A stretch of 7,870 nt of DNA from Lachnospiraceae bacterium (GTDB lineage Bacteria > Bacillota_A > Clostridia > Lachnospirales > Lachnospiraceae). The stretch is from contig JAFZQP010000179.1 in assembly GCA_017620345.1 (NCBI GenBank), positions 1 to 7,870 on the forward strand. The letters are read 5' to 3'. A model generated the notes under the pieces. It worked only from the letters and a program-made list of their open reading frames with translations, ran no database searches and was not told where the DNA came from. The translations under genes were made by a program, and so were the position numbers. Shown here piece by piece: positions 5,514-7,870 of the stretch (position 1 is the stretch's first letter; each line of letters starts with the position of its first letter).

Positions 5514-5523
5514 GAGGTTTTTT

Positions 5524-6561
5524 ATGATTACTATAAAAGAAATCGCCCAAAAGCTTGATATGTCAACAACGACGGTGTCGAATGTCATTCACGGCAAGGC
5601 CGGCGAGGTGTCCGAGGAGACCAAGAAGAAGGTCCAGGATTTCCTTAAGGAAGTGGACTATGTTCCTAATATCAACGCAAGGAACCTGGCGCAGAACGAG
5701 AGCAAGATAATCGGCGTTGCGCTCAAGGCAAGGGCGGACAAATATGAGAACCTTATCATGGATCCGTTCGTATCGGAGCTTATAGGTGGCATCGAAGAAA
5801 CAATAAGAAACGCCGGATATTTTATGATGATCTACATATCCCGTGATATCGAAAAGATCATCCGCAGGGCTTCAACCTGGAATGTGGATGGGATGATCCT
5901 GTTCGGTATGATAGATGATGACGGCAAGCGTGTCAGCACGAAATATAAAAAGCCCATGGTCTGTATAGATACGTACAGTCTTGACGGTCTGAATCACTAT
6001 ACAAACGTAGGCCTTGAGGACGAGAAGGGTACATATGAGATGGTGAAATATATGATATCCTGCGGCCACAGACGCATCGCGTTCATGTCTGATAACAAGA
6101 CCGGCGTTGATTTTGCAAGATATAACGGATACAGAAGGGCACTTGAAGAGGCAGGTATAGAGTTTCATGAGAAAGACTTTCTTACTATAAGGCCACAGAG
6201 CGATGAGATCGAGGCGAGCCTTGAGGAAATGTGCAAGAGAGTGATGGAGTATACTGCTCTTATGTGTGTATCCGACCTGTATGCGGTCACGATGATGTCG
6301 GCGCTTACGGACAGGGGGATCAGGGTTCCCGAGGGAATCTCGATAGCGGGATTTGATGATAACATACTGGGAAGCCTGTACAGACCCGCACTTACAACGG
6401 TACACCAGGATGTAAAGCACAAGGGCGTTGTAGCGGCGGAAACGCTTCTTAAGATGGTCCGGGGAGAGGAGACAGAGAAGGAGATCATCCTTCCGACACA
6501 TCTGGTCATAAGAGATACGGTAACAAAGCCGAGAATATCAACACTTTCACATTTTTACTAA
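5524..6561 (+). CDS. LacI-family transcriptional regulator of a sugar uptake locus
   Basis: A full-length (345 aa) LacI/GalR-type repressor. The N-terminal helix-turn-helix spans about residues 3-23 (IKEIAQKLDMSTTTVSNVIHG), and the hinge helix is NARNLAQ (51-57), with L55 at the place of the leucine that inserts into the central CG step of the operator. The periplasmic-binding-protein-like effector domain runs from about 61 and includes CGHRRIAFMSD and the family's AGFDD followed by LTTVHQD. It should bind the palindrome with core CTTATGCGCATAAG at its own promoter and at two sites before the solute-binding protein gene, being released by a sugar or sugar phosphate. AAGAGG (5512-5517), 6 nt before the ATG, fixes the start. 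The nearby kinase-phosphorylase fusion and ABC binding protein suggest its inducer is the alpha-glucoside, or a product of it, handled there. Confidence 0.92.
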   Translation: MITIKEIAQKLDMSTTTVSNVIHGKAGEVSEETKKKVQDFLKEVDYVPNINARNLAQNESKIIGVALKARADKYENLIMDPFVSELIGGIEETIRNAGYFMMIYISRDIEKIIRRASTWNVDGMILFGMIDDDGKRVSTKYKKPMVCIDTYSLDGLNHYTNVGLEDEKGTYEMVKYMISCGHRRIAFMSDNKTGVDFARYNGYRRALEEAGIEFHEKDFLTIRPQSDEIEASLEEMCKRVMEYTALMCVSDLYAVTMMSALTDRGIRVPEGISIAGFDDNILGSLYRPALTTVHQDVKHKGVVAAETLLKMVRGEETEKEIILPTHLVIRDTVTKPRISTLSHFY

Positions 6562-6579
6562 AAATTTTTAAAAAAGTGC

Positions 6580-6608
6580 TTGACCTTATGCGCATAAGGT
6601 GCTATAGT
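6580..6608 (+). promoter_or_regulatory. Strong regulated promoter of the solute-binding protein gene
   Basis: TTGACC (6580-6585), a 17-bp spacer and TATAGT (6603-6608) with a TGC extension just upstream. An A/T block at 6559-6576, including the 12-bp palindrome TAAAAATTTTTA right at the regulator's stop codon, lies where an UP element would act. The predicted start is near 6615. One operator overlaps the spacer and a second begins at about +1, so the promoter is strong but tightly repressible. Confidence 0.8.
6583..6600. promoter_or_regulatory. LacI-type operator O1 of the solute-binding protein gene
   Basis: ACCTTATGCGCATAAGGT is a perfect 18-bp palindrome overlapping the end of the -35 and most of the spacer. 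Its core is the same as in the regulator's own promoter. Confidence 0.85.
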
Positions 6609-6615
6609 GTTTACA

Positions 6616-6637
6616 GCAACTTAAGCGCATAAGTTGC
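6616..6637. promoter_or_regulatory. LacI-type operator O2 of the solute-binding protein gene
   Basis: A 22-bp palindrome with one asymmetric position: left arm GCAACTTAAGC (6616-6626), right arm GCATAAGTTGC (6627-6637). It covers about +1 to +22. Its centre is 35 bp from that of O1, so two dimers could bind near one face of the helix. Confidence 0.8.
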
Positions 6638-6676
6638 AAAGAAATCGAACAATATTAGGGTTGAAATAAACAAAAC

Positions 6677-6682
6677 AGGAGG
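6677..6682 (+). promoter_or_regulatory. Consensus ribosome binding site of the solute-binding protein gene
   Basis: A perfect AGGAGG lies 6 nt before the ATG at 6689, fitting a highly translated message and fixing the start. Confidence 0.9.
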
Positions 6683-6688
6683 AAAAAG

Positions 6689-7870
6689 ATGAAAAACAAA
6701 GTATTGGCAATTCTTTTGACAGGCGCAATGATCACTGGCCTTTGTGCATGCGGCGGCGCAGCAGCAGACGGTGGTTCGGCAGCAGCAGGCGGAGCAGATG
6801 CAGGTGATGCAAGTGCAGAGGTAAGACTTCTTAACGGTAAGCCTGAGATCGATGAGCAGCTTCAGGAGCTCGCAAAGCTTTACAACGAAGAGACAGGAAA
6901 CACACTCAAGGTTGAGACCATCGGTGGTGACACAAGTGCTTCCGACGAACTGAAGAAGATGTACCAGGCAGACAACATGCCGGATATCTTCGTTATAGAA
7001 GCAAATCAGGCAGACACATGGGACGGAATGCTTGCAGATCTTGCAGGAGAAGAGTGGACAAACAAGACAGGATTCGAACTTGTTAACGATAAGATGGGAA
7101 CGATCGGATTCCCTTACACTGTAGAGGCTACAGCACTTGCTTACAACGCAGATGTTCTTAAGGCAGCAGGCGTTGATGCAGCTTCACTTACAAGCCCTGC
7201 AGCATATGCAGAAGCTTTCAAGACTCTTGATGACAAGAAGGGTGAGCTTGGTATCACAGCTGTTCTCGGATGGTGCGCAGAGCCTGCAAACCTCGGATGG
7301 AGCTCAGGTACACACGTATTCGGTCAGTATCTTGATGCAGGACTTAAGGCAGATGACACAACATATATCGATCTTCTCAATGACGGCGGCAAGATCGATG
7401 AGAAGAGAATGAAAGATTTCGCAGAGTTCGTAGGAATGATGAATCAGTATTCTGATCCCGCTCTTCTTGTAGACGGAACATATGACCAGCAGGTTGCAGG
7501 CTTCAAGGAAGGCAAGTATGCGTTCATCACACAGGGTAATTGGTGTGTAACTTCACCTGATGATGTAAGCTTCGAATGCGGTTTTGCACCTTATGCTTTT
7601 GAAGACGGTATCGACACGATCATCGCAGGTCCTCCCAGCTACTGGGTATCATACAAGGACGGTAACGTAGCAGGCGCTAAAGCATTCTTCAACTGGTGTG
7701 CAGGAGATTCAGCTCAGAACATCCTTGTTAACAAGGCAGGTCTTGTATCACCGTTTGATGATTGTAAGTATGAAGCAGTCAATCCTTTCTACAAGAGCAT
7801 GAAGAGCTACATCGATGCAGGCAAGTACAGCGGATGGCATACAATGCTCAAGAAGGACGGACTTCAGAAC
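6689..7870 (+). CDS. ABC sugar-type extracellular solute-binding lipoprotein (3' end outside window)
   Basis: The frame is open from ATG 6689 to the window end, giving 394 codons. The N-terminus is a lipoprotein signal peptide (MKNKVLAILLTGAMITGLCAC, lipidated Cys21), followed by an Ala/Gly/Asp-rich linker (about 22-43). The mature part looks like a family 1 carbohydrate-binding protein: EIDEQLQELAKLYNEETGN, the NMPDIFVIE strand and loop, FPYTVEATALAYNADVLKAAGVD, and FKEGKYAFITQGNW. Proteins of this type catch sugars at the cell surface for an ABC importer; the permease genes would be expected just downstream. Typical lengths are about 410-450 aa, so only a small C-terminal part should be missing. 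Codon choice is strongly biased (Ala mostly GCA, Leu mostly CTT, Thr mostly ACA), unlike the neighbouring genes, which fits very high expression when induced. Two operators of the upstream LacI regulator control it. The ligand is inferred to be the substrate of the kinase-phosphorylase fusion. Confidence 0.9.
   Translation, partial: MKNKVLAILLTGAMITGLCACGGAAADGGSAAAGGADAGDASAEVRLLNGKPEIDEQLQELAKLYNEETGNTLKVETIGGDTSASDELKKMYQADNMPDIFVIEANQADTWDGMLADLAGEEWTNKTGFELVNDKMGTIGFPYTVEATALAYNADVLKAAGVDAASLTSPAAYAEAFKTLDDKKGELGITAVLGWCAEPANLGWSSGTHVFGQYLDAGLKADDTTYIDLLNDGGKIDEKRMKDFAEFVGMMNQYSDPALLVDGTYDQQVAGFKEGKYAFITQGNWCVTSPDDVSFECGFAPYAFEDGIDTIIAGPPSYWVSYKDGNVAGAKAFFNWCAGDSAQNILVNKAGLVSPFDDCKYEAVNPFYKSMKSYIDAGKYSGWHTMLKKDGLQN

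Noticed and set aside
5872..6501. 209-codon open frame on the minus strand opposite the LacI-type regulator
   Set aside because: It is fully antisense to a clear full-length regulator gene, shows no recognisable domain and has a composition typical of a shadow frame.
7137..7412. 91-codon plus-strand frame inside the solute-binding protein gene
   Set aside because: It is an alternate frame of the binding protein; its Gln/Leu-rich sequence follows from the GCA and CTT codons of the real frame.

Overview
The window looks like chromosomal DNA from a low-to-moderate GC Gram-positive of the Bacillota, most likely a gut or rumen Clostridia/Lachnospiraceae member. This rests on protein style and signals: lipoproteins with classic lipoboxes, TRTGn extended -10 promoters, strong AGGAGG-type ribosome binding sites, a YitT-family membrane protein and a LacI/ABC sugar cassette. 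The genus is inference. No tRNA, rRNA, CRISPR array, transposase or attachment site was seen, and no gene-free stretch exceeds about 200 bases.

Left part (1-3117): the end of a YitT/DUF2179 membrane protein, then an unrecognised cytoplasmic protein (513-1451). Next comes a divergent pair of cell-wall hydrolase genes: a membrane-anchored phage-tail-lysozyme-like protein (minus) and an amidase_3 lipoprotein (plus). The pair is separated by only 39 bp, which carries two back-to-back extended -10 promoters. In this part three genes have a good -10 hexamer only 6-7 nt before the ATG and no Shine-Dalgarno, which suggests leaderless mRNAs.

Right part (3096-7870): a carbohydrate locus. A 744-aa minus-strand protein fuses an N-terminal P-loop kinase domain (uridine kinase/phosphoribulokinase-like) to a GH13_18 sucrose-phosphorylase-like glycoside phosphorylase. 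Divergent from it is a LacI-family regulator, followed by a sugar-type ABC solute-binding lipoprotein cut by the window end. Three copies of a palindromic operator (core CTTATGCGCATAAG) sit in the lacI-type promoter (one) and the binding-protein promoter (two). This gives a simple circuit: the regulator represses itself and sugar uptake, and probably influences the divergent fusion gene.

Working model (inference): an alpha-glucoside is imported by the ABC system and cleaved with phosphate by the GH13_18 domain to glucose 1-phosphate. The fused kinase phosphorylates either the substrate beforehand or the released acceptor afterwards. The leader between the operator and the fusion gene holds an AT-rich hairpin, a GC-rich terminator-like hairpin and a 20-bp tandem repeat, so attenuation is possible. 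The kinase-phosphorylase fusion is the most interesting item in the window.
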